Assembly (NCBI GenBank): GCA_963726405.1
Contig: CAVSCF010000012.1
Location: 69,547 to 133,546 of the forward strand
Length of the DNA: 64,000 bases
Direction: 5' to 3'
Origin: JAOUJD01 sp963726405
GTDB lineage: Bacteria; Pseudomonadota; Gammaproteobacteria; Burkholderiales; Burkholderiaceae_F
Within the stretch, counting starts at the first letter, position 1; each line of letters begins with the position of its first letter. The notes under the pieces are model-generated. The model saw nothing but the letters and a program-made list of their open reading frames with translations, was not told where the DNA came from and searched no databases. This document shows, piece after piece, positions 29,385 to 37,780 of the stretch. The position numbers and the translations under genes are program-made.

Positions 29385-30407
29385 ATGGGTGCTGTCCGTA
29401 AAACGGGAAAAGAAGCGCCCTTGGGCGGTGTAGCCGGCACGGTGCGTCCGGCTGGCGTGGCGGCGGACCGTGCGGCATACCTCACGGTGGGCCCGGAATC
29501 CGAGGGCCAGCGTCTCGATAACTTCCTGCTGCGGGTCGCCAAAGGGGTTCCCAAGAGCCACGTGTACCGCGTGGTGCGCAGCGGCGAGGTGCGCGTCAAC
29601 AAGGGCCGCGTCGGCGTCGACTACCGGCTGGTCCTGGGCGATGAGGTCCGGGTGCCTCCAATGCGCCTGGCCGAGGCCCGGCCCGCGGCGCCTCCGATGG
29701 CCCCGGCACAAATGCCGCCCATCCTGTACGAAGACGAGCACCTGATGGTGGTCGACAAGCCGGCCGGGCTGGCGGCGCACGGGGGCAGCGGAATTGCCTA
29801 CGGGCTGATCGAGCGCGTCCGTGCGGCCCGGCCCAACCAGCCGTTCCTCGAACTCGCGCATCGCCTCGACCGCGAAACGTCGGGCCTGCTGCTGCTTGCG
29901 AAGACCCGCCGCGCGCTGGTCGGCCTGCACGAGCAACTGCGGGAGGGCAAGGTCGACAAGCGCTACCTGGCGCTGGTCAAGGGCGACTGGGTCAACGACC
30001 GCCAGCACGTGCGCCTGGCCCTCACCAAGTACGTGACGCGGGAAGGAGAGCGGCGCGTGAGCGTGGATCCGGAAGGCGCCGAATCGCACACGGTGTTCAC
30101 CCTGATGAAGCGCTGCGGCCGCTATTCGCTGCTCGAGGCGGAACTGCGCACGGGGCGCACGCATCAGATCCGCGTGCACCTCGCGCATCTGGGCTTTCCG
30201 ATCCTCGGCGACGACAAGTACGGTGACTTCGAATTGAACAAGGCGCTCGCGCGCGCGGATGCGCGGCCGCGACTGGCCCGCATGTTCCTGCATGCGGCTT
30301 CGGTGCGCCTGACCCATCCGGTGGGCGGCCAGCCGCTGCTGTTCGAGGCGCCGCTGCCTCCGGATTGCTCGACTTTCCTGAAAGGACTCGATGGCACGCC
30401 GCTTTGA
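29385..30407 (+). CDS. rluC: 23S rRNA pseudouridine synthase RluC
   Basis: 340 residues. An N-terminal S4 RNA-binding domain (GQRLDNFLLRVAKGVPKSHV) precedes the RluA-type catalytic domain with HRLDRETSGLLLLAK, whose Asp is the catalytic residue, and RTGRTHQIRVHLAHLG. RluC makes pseudouridines in 23S rRNA (955, 2504 and 2580 in E. coli numbering). Divergence from rne is a widely conserved arrangement and supports RluC over other RluA-family members. ATG at 29385 is chosen because earlier starts add unrelated residues. It overlaps the next gene by 17 bases. Confidence 0.93.
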   Translation: MGAVRKTGKEAPLGGVAGTVRPAGVAADRAAYLTVGPESEGQRLDNFLLRVAKGVPKSHVYRVVRSGEVRVNKGRVGVDYRLVLGDEVRVPPMRLAEARPAAPPMAPAQMPPILYEDEHLMVVDKPAGLAAHGGSGIAYGLIERVRAARPNQPFLELAHRLDRETSGLLLLAKTRRALVGLHEQLREGKVDKRYLALVKGDWVNDRQHVRLALTKYVTREGERRVSVDPEGAESHTVFTLMKRCGRYSLLEAELRTGRTHQIRVHLAHLGFPILGDDKYGDFELNKALARADARPRLARMFLHAASVRLTHPVGGQPLLFEAPLPPDCSTFLKGLDGTPL

Positions 30408-31047
30408 TTTGATCGTCTTCGACTGGGACGGCACGATCGTCGACTCCACGGCGATGATCGCGCTCAGCATCCAGAAGGCGGCGGCGGACCTCGGCCTGAC
30501 CGTGCCGACCCTCGAGCAGGCGAGCCATGTGATCGGCCTCGGCCTGCACGATGCGCTTGCGCGCGCGGTCCCCGAACTGACCGCCGCGCGCATCGAGGAG
30601 TTCTCGGCCCGCTACCGGTTCCACTGGTTCGCCCGCGAACACGAGATCGTGCTGTTCGAAGGTGTGCGCGAGATGCTCGTCGAACTGGCCGAGCGCGGCC
30701 TGCCTCTCGCGGTCGCGACGGGCAAGAGTCGTCGCGGACTGGCGCGGGCGTTCGACCAGACCGGGCTCGGGGAGCTGTTCGAAGCATCGCGCTGTGCCGA
30801 CGAAACGCATCCGAAGCCGCACCCGGCGATGCTGCTGGAACTGGCCGATGAGCTCGCGGTGGAGCCGACCCGCATCGTGATGATCGGCGACACCACGCAC
30901 GATCTCGAAATGGCCTCGGCGGCGGGCGCGGCCGGCATCGGCGTGACCTACGGCGCTCATCCACGCGAGCAGCTCGAGGCGTGCGCGCCTGCGGCGCTCG
31001 TCGGCAATGTCGCCGAGCTTCGCCATTGGCTCGACATCAACGGATGA
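30391..31047 (+). CDS. HAD-superfamily phosphatase (phosphoglycolate phosphatase-like)
   Basis: 218 residues. HAD motif I is FDWDGTIVDS, motif II VATGKS, motif III lysine in THPKPHPAML and motif IV MIGDTTHDLEMA; a helical cap lies between motifs I and II. This is the Gph-like class. It sits between rluC and a Rieske gene with overlaps on both sides, so it is part of one operon. The physiological substrate is unknown. Confidence 0.88.
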   Translation: MARRFDLIVFDWDGTIVDSTAMIALSIQKAAADLGLTVPTLEQASHVIGLGLHDALARAVPELTAARIEEFSARYRFHWFAREHEIVLFEGVREMLVELAERGLPLAVATGKSRRGLARAFDQTGLGELFEASRCADETHPKPHPAMLLELADELAVEPTRIVMIGDTTHDLEMASAAGAAGIGVTYGAHPREQLEACAPAALVGNVAELRHWLDING

Positions 31048-31415
31048 TCCACATCTGTGCCTCGGAAGCGCTCGTCGATGGCGGACGCGGCGTGCGTTTC
31101 GAGGTGAGCGTCGGCGGTCGAGCGGTTCCGGCCTTCGTGGTGCGCTTCCGCGGTGTTGCCCGCGGCTACCTCAATCGCTGCGCGCACGTCGCCATGGAAC
31201 TCGACTGGCAGCCGGGCGAGTTCTTCGACTTCGATGCCGAGCATCTGGTGTGTTCGACCCATGGGGCGCTGTACGACCCGGCCACCGGGGAGTGCGCCGG
31301 CGGCGCCTGCGTGGGCCGCGGCGGACTGCGAGCGTTGAAGGTCGTCGAGCGGGAAGGGCAGGTCGGCTGGCAGCCGGACGGCTACGCGCAAGCGCCCGTG
31401 AAAGCGCAAGGCTAA
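31044..31415 (+). CDS. Rieske 2Fe-2S domain protein
   Basis: 123 residues, essentially one Rieske domain. The cluster ligands are CAH (in NRCAHVAMELDW) and CSTH (in LVCSTHGALYDP), 36 residues later. Stand-alone Rieske proteins pass electrons to oxygenases or reductases; no partner oxygenase is nearby. The ATG overlaps the phosphatase stop (ATGA). Its end overlaps by four bases the convergent methyltransferase gene. Confidence 0.9.
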   Translation: MIHICASEALVDGGRGVRFEVSVGGRAVPAFVVRFRGVARGYLNRCAHVAMELDWQPGEFFDFDAEHLVCSTHGALYDPATGECAGGACVGRGGLRALKVVEREGQVGWQPDGYAQAPVKAQG

Positions 31416-32131
31416 GGGGCGAGCAGGCAGAACACGGTTGGCTGGCGCTGCAACGGCGGTCGCCGATCCTGGGGACCGCTCTTCCACTGCTGGACCGATC
31501 GCGTGGCGACGAATTCGCCCGCGCCGGTGAGGTCGGTGGCCACGGCCAATCGGGTGGACGGCGCGCAGGCGCCGAGCACCGCCTCGAAGAGAACGGCACT
31601 GCGGTATGGCGTCTCGATGAAGACCTGGGTTTCCGACCGCGCTTTCGATTCGCGCTCCAGTGTCTTCAAGGCTGCCGTGCGCGCATCGGCAGCCACCGGC
31701 AGATAGCCGTGGAAGCGAAAACGCTGCCCTTCTAGCCCGGCGGCCATCAGCGCCAGCAGAATCGACGACGGGCCGACCAGCGGCCGCACTCGCAACCCGC
31801 GCACATGCGCCGCCGCCACGATCGTTGCGCCGGGATCGGCGATTCCGGGGCAGCCCGCCTCCGACACGAGGGCGCCATCGACACCGGATACGACGGGCGC
31901 CAGCCAGCCCTCGATGTCGGCCGTGCGGGGCTCGTGGCCGATCTCGATGATCGACAATTCGCGGATCGGCCGCGGATGACCGACTTCCTTCAGGAACGCG
32001 CGGGCGCTTTTCGCCTCCTCGGCGAGAAAGTAGTCCACCCGGCGCGCGATGGCGATGACCTCGGCAGGAAGGACCGCGCCGATCGGGCCGGCGGCAATGG
32101 GGCAGGGCAGGAGATAGAGCGTGCCGCTCAT
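31412..32131 (-). CDS. SAM-dependent methyltransferase, RsmI/tetrapyrrole-methylase family
   Basis: 239 residues. The family layout is clear: LYLLPCPIA at the N terminus, VDYFLAEEAKSARAFLK, LVSEAGCPGIADPGA and VRPLVGPSSILLALMAAG. These match the RsmI-like class, but the N-terminal motif and the shorter length differ from true RsmI (16S rRNA C1402 2'-O-methylase), so it may be a paralog with a different target. Its start overlaps the stop of maf by four bases; the two genes are commonly paired in Betaproteobacteria. Confidence 0.82.
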   Translation of the reverse strand: MSGTLYLLPCPIAAGPIGAVLPAEVIAIARRVDYFLAEEAKSARAFLKEVGHPRPIRELSIIEIGHEPRTADIEGWLAPVVSGVDGALVSEAGCPGIADPGATIVAAAHVRGLRVRPLVGPSSILLALMAAGLEGQRFRFHGYLPVAADARTAALKTLERESKARSETQVFIETPYRSAVLFEAVLGACAPSTRLAVATDLTGAGEFVATRSVQQWKSGPQDRRPPLQRQPTVFCLLAP

Positions 32132-32712
32132 CGTGCGGCGTCGAGCACCGGCAGGCCGGCCGCCGCCAGCATGGAGGTCAGGCGTATCAGCGGCAAGCCG
32201 ATGAGTGCCGTCGGATCGTCGGATTCGACGCGCTCGACGAGGGCGATGCCGAGCGACTCGATCTTCGCGGCGCCCGCGCAGTCATAGGGCAGGTCGCTCC
32301 TGAGATACGCCTCGAGCGCCCGACGTTCGAGGCGCCGGAACGTCACGGTGGTCGGAACCGACTCGACGACGGTCTGGCCGTGGCCGATCACCGCGAGGGC
32401 CGTGTGAAAGACGAGTCGGCGCCCCTGCATGCGTTCGAGTTGCGCGAGCGCGCGGTCGTGCGTGTGCGGCTTGCCGATGGGTTCGCCATCGAGTTCCGCC
32501 ACCTGATCCGAACCGATCACGATGGCGTCCGGCCGTCGCCCTGCCACTTCCATCGCCTTCGCCTTGGCCAGCCGCAGCGCCAGTGCGAGGGGTGCCTCGC
32601 CGGGGAGTCGGGTCTCATCGACCGCGGGGGCCAGTACCTCGAAGGGCACACGCAAGCGCTGAAGCAGTTCGCGGCGATACGGCGAGGTCGAGGCGAGTAC
32701 GATCGTCGTCAT
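32128..32712 (-). CDS. Maf-family nucleotide pyrophosphatase (YceF-like)
   Basis: 194 residues. Maf signature LASTSPYRRELLQRL at the N terminus, the SDQVAELDGEPIGKP block with catalytic Asp, and the C-terminal LIGLPLIRLTSML. The LPYDCAG form and linkage to yceD-rpmF-plsX point to YceF (m7GTP pyrophosphatase) rather than the dTTP/UTP-hydrolysing YhdE. It removes modified nucleotides from the pool. Divergent from yceD. Confidence 0.88.
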   Translation of the reverse strand: MTTIVLASTSPYRRELLQRLRVPFEVLAPAVDETRLPGEAPLALALRLAKAKAMEVAGRRPDAIVIGSDQVAELDGEPIGKPHTHDRALAQLERMQGRRLVFHTALAVIGHGQTVVESVPTTVTFRRLERRALEAYLRSDLPYDCAGAAKIESLGIALVERVESDDPTALIGLPLIRLTSMLAAAGLPVLDAAR

Positions 32713-32760
32713 GGTCGCCGCAGTTTAGCGACGCATGCCGCCTGCATGCCTGAACATCAC

Positions 32761-33282
32761 ATGCCTGCCCGCCCAACCTTCGACGCGTTCCGCCTCGCCC
32801 GCCAGAGCGAGACGCTGAGCGGCGACGCCTCGATGGCCGACCTCCCGCGTCTTGCGATGTCGGTGCTCGATGCCGGGGCGCGAGTCCACTACGACATCCA
32901 GGGTCGCGTGGACGACGAGGGGCACCCCGGCGCCATCATGAAGCTGTCGGGCCAGCTGCCGCTGCGATGCGAGCGCTGCAACGCGTCCCTGCAGTTCCTG
33001 CTTGAACGGGAAGTGCCGTTCCGCTTCGTCGCGAGCGAGCAGGAAATCAACGCGCTGCCGATCGAGGACGACGAGGTCGAGGAGGTCGTCGGGTCGCCGG
33101 CGATGGACCTGCTCGACTGGGTCGAAGACGAGGCGATCCTGTCCTTGCCGCTGGTGCCCCGGCACGTAGACTGCGCCATGCCCTTCGCCGATGAGGAAGT
33201 GGCCGATTCGGGCCGCCCGAGCCCCTTCGCCGCCCTCGCGAAGCTCAAACGGGGCGACGGCAACGGGCCGGCAGACGCCTGA
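32761..33282 (+). CDS. yceD: YceD / DUF177 family protein
   Basis: 173 residues. Two cysteines in LRCERCNASLQF and the acidic stretch IEDDEVEEV are the DUF177 hallmarks, followed by LLDWVEDEAILSLPLVPRH. The family is nearly always encoded just before rpmF, as here, and is implicated in 23S rRNA accumulation. An in-frame ATG at 32746 would add five residues. Divergent from maf. Confidence 0.9.
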   Translation: MPARPTFDAFRLARQSETLSGDASMADLPRLAMSVLDAGARVHYDIQGRVDDEGHPGAIMKLSGQLPLRCERCNASLQFLLEREVPFRFVASEQEINALPIEDDEVEEVVGSPAMDLLDWVEDEAILSLPLVPRHVDCAMPFADEEVADSGRPSPFAALAKLKRGDGNGPADA

Positions 33283-33341
33283 CCGCTTCCGCGCCCGGGC
33301 CGGGTCGGGTACAATTTCCGTTTCTTTTCGTGGGGTTAGCC

Positions 33342-33524
33342 ATGGCAGTCCAACAGAACAAGAAATCGGCCTCGAAGCGCGGCATGCACCGCGCGCACGA
33401 TTTCCTTACCAACCCGCCGACGGCGATCGAGCCGACGACGGGCGAAGTGCATCGTCGCCACCACATCAGCCCGAACGGGTTCTATCGCGGCAAGAAGGTC
33501 ATCGCGACCAAGAACGACGAGTAA
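33342..33524 (+). CDS. rpmF: 50S ribosomal protein L32
   Basis: 60 residues: MAVQQNKKSASKRGMHRAHD at the N terminus and HHISPNGFYRGKKV at the C terminus, the standard bacterial L32 without the four-cysteine zinc site. It lies between yceD and plsX, the conserved order. A TACAAT box at 33310-33315 could be a -10 element for the gene, although no good -35 sequence is seen. Confidence 0.97.
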   Translation: MAVQQNKKSASKRGMHRAHDFLTNPPTAIEPTTGEVHRRHHISPNGFYRGKKVIATKNDE

Positions 33525-33653
33525 TCGGCCGGGTCAAGCACCGTCCCCGCCTTCCGCTCCGCGCGTCGCCGCCCACGGCCTCGAACCCCATGTCCTGCTG
33601 CCGCACGCCACTGCCGAGCGGCGGCCTGCACGTGCCGCGCTAGCGAGCCCACG

Positions 33654-34703
33654 GTGACGGTACGCATCGCCATCGATTGCATGGGCGGTGACCACGGCAT
33701 TGCGGTCACCGTTCCCGCGTCTCTCGCGTTCCTGGAACACCAGAAGGACGCTTCCCTGCTGCTGGTCGGACGCGAGTCCGAACTGAAGTCCGCGCTGCCG
33801 GCGCGTGTGCCGTCGTCGGTCCGCATCGTTCACGCCGAAGAGGTCGTCGAGATGGACGACCCGGTGATGGTCGCGCTGCGCAGCAAGCGCAACTCGTCGA
33901 TGCGTGTCGCGATCAGCCTCGTCAAGGACGGCAGCGCCGATGTCTGCGTCAGCGCGGGCAACACGGGCGCGCTCATGGCGATCGCGCGCAACGTGCTGAA
34001 GACGCTCGACGGTATCGACCGGCCGGCGATTGCCGGCGTCATCCCGAACCAGAAGGGCGGGCTGACGACGATGCTCGACCTCGGCGCCAACGTCGACTGC
34101 GGCTCGGACCACCTGTTCCAGTTCGCGGTCCTCGGCGCCGCCCTTGTCGAGGCCATCGACGAGAAGGACAGGCCCACGATCGGGCTGCTCAACATCGGCG
34201 AGGAAGTGATCAAGGGCAACGATGTCGTGAAGGAGGCAGGCGAGCTGCTGCGCGGCAGTGCCCTGAACTTCTACGGCAATGTCGAGGGCAACGACATCTT
34301 CAAGGGCACGACCGATGTCGTGGTGTGCGACGGCTTCGTGGGCAACGTGGCGCTCAAGTCGTCCGAAGGTCTGGCGACCATGCTCAGCGGCTTCATCCGC
34401 GAGGAGTTCACACGCGGGCCGCTCGCGAGGTTGCAGGCGCTCGCCGCGATGCCGGTGCTGAACCGGTTGAAGCGTCGCGTCGACTACCGGCATCACAACG
34501 GGGCGAGCCTGCTCGGCCTGCGCGGCCTCGTCCTGAAGAGCCACGGATCGGCCGACGCGCATGCGTTCGAGTGCGCGCTGAAGCGCGGCTACGAAGAAGC
34601 GCGGCACCGCGTGCTCGAGCGGACCATCGCCGCGATGCAACCGTACGTGGAGCAACTGGAGCGACTTCATCGCGCGCAGCCCTCGGCTGCCGCCAGCGCC
34701 TGA
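33654..34703 (+). CDS. plsX: phosphate acyltransferase PlsX
   Basis: 349 residues. Typical blocks are IAIDCMGGDHG, KRNSSMRVAISLVKDG, SAGNTGALMA and LDLGANVDC. PlsX makes acyl-phosphate from acyl-ACP for PlsY, linking fatty-acid to phospholipid synthesis at the membrane surface. The start is GTG at 33654 (VTVRIAID). The stop overlaps the fabH start (TGATG). Confidence 0.96.
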   Translation: MTVRIAIDCMGGDHGIAVTVPASLAFLEHQKDASLLLVGRESELKSALPARVPSSVRIVHAEEVVEMDDPVMVALRSKRNSSMRVAISLVKDGSADVCVSAGNTGALMAIARNVLKTLDGIDRPAIAGVIPNQKGGLTTMLDLGANVDCGSDHLFQFAVLGAALVEAIDEKDRPTIGLLNIGEEVIKGNDVVKEAGELLRGSALNFYGNVEGNDIFKGTTDVVVCDGFVGNVALKSSEGLATMLSGFIREEFTRGPLARLQALAAMPVLNRLKRRVDYRHHNGASLLGLRGLVLKSHGSADAHAFECALKRGYEEARHRVLERTIAAMQPYVEQLERLHRAQPSAAASA

Positions 34704-35689
34704 TGCCGACGTCACGCCTGTATTCCCGAATCACGGGCACGGGCTCGGGTCTGCCGCAGCGGATCGTCAGCAACGAGGAGCTTGCACGCGACCTCGCGAG
34801 CCGCGGCATCGAAACCTCCGACGAGTGGATCGTGGCGCGCACGGGCATCCGCCAGCGCCATATCGCCGATGCGGGGATCACGACAGTCGAACTCGGCGCA
34901 CGCGCGGCCGCAGGTGCTCTCGAAGCGGCCGGGCTCGATCCCGGCAACATCGATCTGATCGTCGTCGCCACCTCCACACCGGACCAGATCTTTCCCAGCA
35001 ACGCTTGCCTGATCCAGGCCCGCATCGGCGCGCTCGGCTGCGCGGCTTTCGACGTGCAGGCGGTGTGCAGCGGGTTCGTCTATGCGCTGACGACGGCCGA
35101 TGCGCTGATCCGGACGGGAGCGCACCGGCGCGCACTCGTGATCGGCACCGAGGTGTTCTCCCGCATCCTGGACTGGAACGACCGCAGCACCTGCGTGCTG
35201 TTCGGAGACGGCGCGGGCGCGGTGGTGCTGGAAGCGTCGAACGAACCTGGCGTGATGGCGGCGCAGTTGAAGGCGGACGGAAGCCAGGCGGGCGTTCTGT
35301 GCACCGCGGGCCGTGTCAGCAACGGCGCCGTGGAAGGCGATCCCTTCCTGCGCATGGACGGCCAGGCCGTTTTCAAGCTGGCCGTGAACGTGCTCGGGAC
35401 CTCCGCGCTGGAGACGCTCGCGCTAGGCAAGCTCGACGCCAGCCGTCTCGACTGGCTGATTCCTCACCAGGCCAACGTGCGGATCCTGAAGGCGACGGCC
35501 AAGCGGCTCGGTGTGCCGGAAGAAAAACTGGTCGTGACGGTCGATCGCCATGCGAACACGTCGGCGGCATCGGTTCCGCTCGCGCTGGACGACGCCGTGC
35601 GCGGTGGCCGGATCAAGCGCGGCGAGCACCTGCTGTTGCAGGGCGTCGGTGGCGGTTTCACGTGGGGTTCCGTTCTCGTTCGGTGGTGA
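34703..35689 (+). CDS. fabH: 3-oxoacyl-ACP synthase III
   Basis: 328 residues. The catalytic triad is visible: Cys122 in QAVCSGF, His in WLIPHQANVRI and Asn in RHANTSAAS. FabH starts fatty-acid synthesis by condensing acetyl-CoA with malonyl-ACP. Overlap with plsX and a one-base gap to fabD show an operon. Confidence 0.96.
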   Translation: MPTSRLYSRITGTGSGLPQRIVSNEELARDLASRGIETSDEWIVARTGIRQRHIADAGITTVELGARAAAGALEAAGLDPGNIDLIVVATSTPDQIFPSNACLIQARIGALGCAAFDVQAVCSGFVYALTTADALIRTGAHRRALVIGTEVFSRILDWNDRSTCVLFGDGAGAVVLEASNEPGVMAAQLKADGSQAGVLCTAGRVSNGAVEGDPFLRMDGQAVFKLAVNVLGTSALETLALGKLDASRLDWLIPHQANVRILKATAKRLGVPEEKLVVTVDRHANTSAASVPLALDDAVRGGRIKRGEHLLLQGVGGGFTWGSVLVRW

Positions 35690-35690
35690 C

Positions 35691-36623
35691 ATGAAGATCG
35701 CATTCGTATTTCCCGGACAGGGCTCCCAGGCGGTCGGCATGCTCGATTCGTTCGAGGGCAATGCCGCGGTCGCCGATGTGCTGCGCGAGGCGTCCTCGGC
35801 GCTGGGCCAGGACGTCGGTGCGCTGATCAAGTCGGGACCGGCTGAAGACCTCAGCCTGACGGTCAACACGCAGCCCGTCATGTTGACGGCGGGCTACGCG
35901 GTGTATCGCGCCTGGCGCGCGGCGGGCGGCGTCGAACCGGCCGTGGTCGCCGGTCACAGCCTGGGCGAGTACACCGCGCTCACCGCCGGCGGCGCGCTCT
36001 CGCTCGCCGACGCCGTGAAGCTCGTGCGCTTCCGCGCTCAGGCGATGCAGGAAGCGGTGCCGGTCGGCCAGGGGGCCATGGCCGCGATCCTCGGGCTCTC
36101 GGACGACCAGGTGCGGCAGGCATGCGAGGAGGCGGCGGCGGGCGAAGTCGTCGAGCCGGTGAACTTCAACGCGCCCTCGCAGGTGGTCATCGCGGGGCAG
36201 ACGGCTGCCGTCGCGCGCGCGTGCGAAGCAGCCAAGCGCCTCGGCGCGAAGCGCGCGCTGCCGCTGCCGGTATCCGCGCCGTTTCATTCGTCGTTGCTGC
36301 GTCCCGCGAGCGATCGGCTGCGCGCCTACCTGGCCAACGTGCGCCTGACCGCGCCGTCGATACCGCTGGTGAACAACGTCGACGTCACCATCGAAAGCGA
36401 ACCAGGGCGTATCGTCGATGCGCTGGCACGTCAGGCCGCCTCGCCGGTGCGCTGGGTCGAAACGATCCAGAAGATGGCCGCCGACGGCGTGACACACGTG
36501 GTCGAATGCGGCCCGGGGCGCATCCTGGCCGGCCTCACGAAGCGGATTGCGCCCGCGCTTGAAAGCATCGCCGTCGCCGACGCTTCTGCCCTCGACGACG
36601 CGTTGGCCCGACTCAAGGCCTAG
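35691..36623 (+). CDS. fabD: malonyl-CoA:ACP transacylase
   Basis: 310 residues. It begins AFVFPGQGSQAVGM; the nucleophilic serine is Ser90 in GHSLGEYTAL, and the partner histidine lies in SAPFHSSLL. FabD loads malonate onto ACP for chain elongation. It follows fabH by one base and precedes fabG by nine. Confidence 0.97.
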   Translation: MKIAFVFPGQGSQAVGMLDSFEGNAAVADVLREASSALGQDVGALIKSGPAEDLSLTVNTQPVMLTAGYAVYRAWRAAGGVEPAVVAGHSLGEYTALTAGGALSLADAVKLVRFRAQAMQEAVPVGQGAMAAILGLSDDQVRQACEEAAAGEVVEPVNFNAPSQVVIAGQTAAVARACEAAKRLGAKRALPLPVSAPFHSSLLRPASDRLRAYLANVRLTAPSIPLVNNVDVTIESEPGRIVDALARQAASPVRWVETIQKMAADGVTHVVECGPGRILAGLTKRIAPALESIAVADASALDDALARLKA

Positions 36624-36632
36624 GGAGCCGAC

Positions 36633-37394
36633 ATGCAAGTGTTCCAGCCGAACTGCCTGTCCGACGACGTCGCGCTCGTGACGGGCGCTTCGCGCGGCAT
36701 CGGGCGCGCCATCGCCGAGCAACTGGCACGCGCGGGGGCGACCGTCATCGGTACCGCGACTTCTGCGGCCGGTGCCGACGGCATCGGCGAGCGCCTGGCG
36801 GAACTTGGCGCACGCGGTCGCGGCGCGGTGCTCGACGTCGCCGACGGGGCGGGCGCCGAGTCCCTGATCGAAGCCATCGGGAAGGAATACGGCAAGCTTT
36901 CCATTCTCGTGAACAACGCCGGCATCACGCGCGACACGCTCGCCATGCGCATGAAGGACGAGGACTGGGCGGCCGTCATCGATACCAACCTTTCTGCGGT
37001 GTTCCGGATGTCGCGTGCCGTGCTCCGCGGAATGATGAAGGCCAAGCACGGGCGCATCGTCAACATCACGTCGGTCGTGGGCGCCAGCGGCAATGCCGGC
37101 CAGGCGAATTACGCGGCGGCCAAGGCAGGGGTCGCGGGCATGACGCGCGCACTGGCTCGCGAACTGGGAAGTCGCAACATCACCGTGAACTGCGTGGCGC
37201 CCGGGTTCATCGACACCGACATGACGCGCGGACTGAACGAAGCGCAGACGCACGCGCTGCTCGGGCAGATCCCGCTGGGTCGCCTCGGGCAGGCGGACGA
37301 AGTGGCGGCGGCGGTCGTCTTTCTTGCTTCCGCTGCAGGATCCTACGTTTCCGGCGCCACGCTGCACGTCAACGGTGGCATGTTCATGAACTGA
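36633..37394 (+). CDS. fabG: 3-oxoacyl-ACP reductase
   Basis: 253 residues. Short-chain dehydrogenase with NADPH site TGASRGIGRAI, the NNAG motif, catalytic Ser in ITSVVGASG and YAAAKAG (YxxxK), ending NGGMFMN as usual for FabG. It reduces beta-ketoacyl-ACP. ATG at 36633 follows GGGA by seven bases; the N terminus is slightly longer than in E. coli. Confidence 0.96.
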   Translation: MQVFQPNCLSDDVALVTGASRGIGRAIAEQLARAGATVIGTATSAAGADGIGERLAELGARGRGAVLDVADGAGAESLIEAIGKEYGKLSILVNNAGITRDTLAMRMKDEDWAAVIDTNLSAVFRMSRAVLRGMMKAKHGRIVNITSVVGASGNAGQANYAAAKAGVAGMTRALARELGSRNITVNCVAPGFIDTDMTRGLNEAQTHALLGQIPLGRLGQADEVAAAVVFLASAAGSYVSGATLHVNGGMFMN

Positions 37395-37521
37395 GTGTGC
37401 GCAGGTGAAACAGGGTGCTCTGTTAGAATCCGCGCGCTTTTTTGGCCGGGCTCCGGAGTGGAATTCAGAAGCACAGAAGCTCGTCGCCCTGATCAAAAAC
37501 CGAGGTAGGAGGAGAGTGGCA

Positions 37522-37764
37522 ATGGAAAACATCGAACAACGTGTCAAGAAGATCGTCGCCGAGCAACTGGGCGTCAACGAAGCGGACATCAAGAACGAGT
37601 CCGCCTTCGTGGAGGACCTGGGCGCCGATTCGCTCGACACCGTCGAGCTGGTCATGGCCCTCGAAGACGAGTTCGAGTGCGAGATTCCGGACGAAGAGGC
37701 CGAGAAGATCCGCACCGTGCAGCAGGCCATGGATTACATCACCACGCACCTGAAGAAGGCCTGA
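37522..37764 (+). CDS. acpP: acyl carrier protein
   Basis: 80 residues. The phosphopantetheine attachment serine is Ser37 in GADSLDTVEL, and the protein is strongly acidic (EDEFECEIPDEEAEK). A strong AGGAGGAG site precedes the ATG. The 127-base gap before it contains TTAGAAT at 37423-37429, a possible -10 box giving acpP its own promoter, as expected for this very highly expressed protein. AcpS, which attaches the prosthetic group, is encoded at 51.9 kb. Confidence 0.97.
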   Translation: MENIEQRVKKIVAEQLGVNEADIKNESAFVEDLGADSLDTVELVMALEDEFECEIPDEEAEKIRTVQQAMDYITTHLKKA

Positions 37765-37780
37765 CGGCCGCCCGCGGAGC

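Noticed and set aside
35658..37730. A 690-codon minus-strand frame across fabD-fabG-acpP
   Set aside because: Entirely antisense to three well-identified essential genes.
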